Shown here: positions 6,732-7,795 of the stretch, piece by piece
Numbering within the stretch: position 1 is the first letter of the stretch
Layout: each line of letters starts with the position of its first letter
Assembly: GCA_023414985.1 (NCBI GenBank)
Contig: JAEZLY010000057.1
Location: 1 to 7,795, forward strand
DNA: 7,795 nt
Direction of reading: 5' to 3'
Source of the DNA: Bacillota bacterium
GTDB lineage: Bacteria; Bacillota; Clostridia; Lachnospirales; Lachnospiraceae
Notes under the pieces: generated by a model
What the model was told of the DNA's origin: nothing
Seen by the model: the letters and a program-made list of their open reading frames with translations, nothing else
Databases searched by the model: none
Position numbers and translations under genes: made by a program

Positions 6732-6764
6732 TGCTTCATTTATTGAATGTTCTGTTGCGAATTA

Positions 6765-7795
6765 TTATTGAGCATTATCGGCAATCGCCTGGTTCATTGC
6801 ATCTGCAACCTGTTTGCAGGCATCCTGTAATGTAATCTGCCCAGCCCAAGCCTGCGGGAATACCTGCTGCTCTACCGGAGTCCATTCAGGCATGGAAGGA
6901 TCTGCCGGATACGGCACCGCATTCTGCGTCATATCGATGAAGCACTGTAAATGCAGGTTAGGAGTTGCTGCTACCCAAGCATCCTGAGTACCGGTAAATG
7001 CAGGTATTGCTGCACCCATCTGTGCCGAAATACTTTGTGCATCTTTGGATCCCAGGAACTCAAGGAATTTAGCTGCTACATCCTTATTCTTTGTAGTGTT
7101 GGACATTGCATAGGTCAAACCATTGATAACTACCTGTTTCTTTCCGTTGAAGGACGGGAAGCTGACAACATCAACCTTATCCTTTGTATATTCATTTGAT
7201 TTCATTTCTGAAACCATCCAGGAGCCAAGGAATACCATAGCCACCTTACCTGACTCGAACATTGCTGTAGCATTGGTATCTGTCAGCTGCTGCTGTGTAG
7301 GAGATACCTTATACTTGTCAATCAGGTCAATCCAGCACTGTAAACCATTCTGAGTTTCAGGAAGATCATAACCGGATTTTGTCTTATCGGGGTTGATTAC
7401 ATATCCGCCAGCCATCGGGATTGTATTATATGTAGTCTGCTGGCTGTCATACCCTGCTGCAATACCATAGACACCATTGGCTGTATCTGTTAACTGCTGA
7501 GCGGCTGCAACCATGTCATCCCAGGTCCAGCTGTCTGTAGGATAAGCAACACCCTTTGCATCAAAAAGAGTCTTATTGTACCATAAACCGATTGTATCGA
7601 AATCCTTAGGAATACCATACTGTATTCCACCCATCTGTCCGCCCTGTACCAGTGCCTCCGGGAAGCCGGACAGATCGTAGTTGTCAGCTTTCAGTACGTC
7701 GTCTAACGGAGAAAGCATCTCACCTTTTACATATTTGGATAACTGCGCGATATGCATCCAGAAAACATCCGGAAGTGTACCACCCTGTGCGGCAG
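6765..7795 (-). CDS. ABC transporter sugar-binding protein, family 1 (CUT1), C-terminal part (N-terminus beyond window)
   Basis: The reading frame is open to the right edge, so the gene is longer than its first internal ATG suggests: in-frame codons before it read AAQGGTLPDVFWMHIAQLSK, typical of family 1 extracellular solute-binding proteins. The visible 342 residues contain the family core IQYGIPKDFDTIGLWYNKTL and SWTWDDMVAAAQQL, and later MFESGKVAMVFLGSWMVSEM, all standard for MalE/UgpB-type receptors. The missing part, perhaps 80-110 residues, should hold the signal peptide and, in a Gram-positive, the lipobox cysteine that tethers it outside the membrane. Aromatic residues such as W192, W221 and the WTPVEQQVFPQAW region near the C-terminus are candidates for sugar stacking (numbering approximate). 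It delivers its ligand to the two permeases encoded downstream. The ligand is unknown; the adjacent GH127 gene hints at a furanosyl oligosaccharide. Confidence 0.92.
   Translation of the reverse strand, partial: AAQGGTLPDVFWMHIAQLSKYVKGEMLSPLDDVLKADNYDLSGFPEALVQGGQMGGIQYGIPKDFDTIGLWYNKTLFDAKGVAYPTDSWTWDDMVAAAQQLTDTANGVYGIAAGYDSQQTTYNTIPMAGGYVINPDKTKSGYDLPETQNGLQCWIDLIDKYKVSPTQQQLTDTNATAMFESGKVAMVFLGSWMVSEMKSNEYTKDKVDVVSFPSFNGKKQVVINGLTYAMSNTTKNKDVAAKFLEFLGSKDAQSISAQMGAAIPAFTGTQDAWVAATPNLHLQCFIDMTQNAVPYPADPSMPEWTPVEQQVFPQAWAGQITLQDACKQVADAMNQAIADNAQ

Noticed and set aside
6951..7353. Plus-strand open frames opposite the sugar-binding protein gene
   Set aside because: They lie antisense within a clear coding sequence and have low-complexity, unrecognisable translations.

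Overview
The window looks like chromosomal DNA from a low-GC Gram-positive anaerobe of the Clostridia, with Lachnospiraceae as the best guess. Three things suggest this: strong AGGAGG-type ribosome binding sites, consensus sigma-A promoters, and gene content (a CUT1 sugar ABC transporter, a GH127-type glycosidase and a MepR/MepA-like pair) typical of gut or plant-polysaccharide clostridia. The taxonomic call is inference; no rRNA or other marker is present. All six recognisable genes lie on the minus strand, so the window is best read from its right end to its left.

Right to centre (7795 to 2850) is a sugar uptake and degradation module. It starts with a substrate-binding protein whose N-terminus lies outside the window. 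Next come two MalF/MalG-type permeases only 11 bp apart, and after a 291 bp gap a cytoplasmic GH127/DUF1680 family protein that keeps the Glu-x-Cys and Cys-Cys zinc/nucleophile positions of the family. A perfect 26 bp palindrome separates the binding protein from the permeases. The gap before the glycosidase holds a possible hairpin and a plausible promoter. A strong intrinsic terminator (2720-2753) closes the module. No ABC ATPase gene is seen, so a shared ATPase elsewhere is likely. The natural reading is import of a small oligosaccharide, possibly L-arabinofuranose-containing, followed by cleavage inside the cell.

Centre-left (2631 to 682) is a compact drug-efflux cassette: a MarR-family repressor and a MATE efflux pump, both recognisably like MepR and MepA of Staphylococcus aureus. 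Its regulation is legible in the DNA. The repressor gene has a consensus promoter (TTGACA, 17 bp, TATACT) with one copy of a TAGAATTCTA-type palindrome exactly inside the spacer and a second copy over the expected transcription start. A third, perfect copy lies between the two genes, just upstream of the pump's ribosome binding site.

The left end holds a 340 bp non-coding gap and then the first 113 codons of a zinc-dependent medium-chain dehydrogenase running off the window edge. I found no mobile element, CRISPR array, RNA gene or clearly new system. The points most worth following up are the divergent GH127 active-site loop, the three-site operator layout and the intra-operon palindrome.
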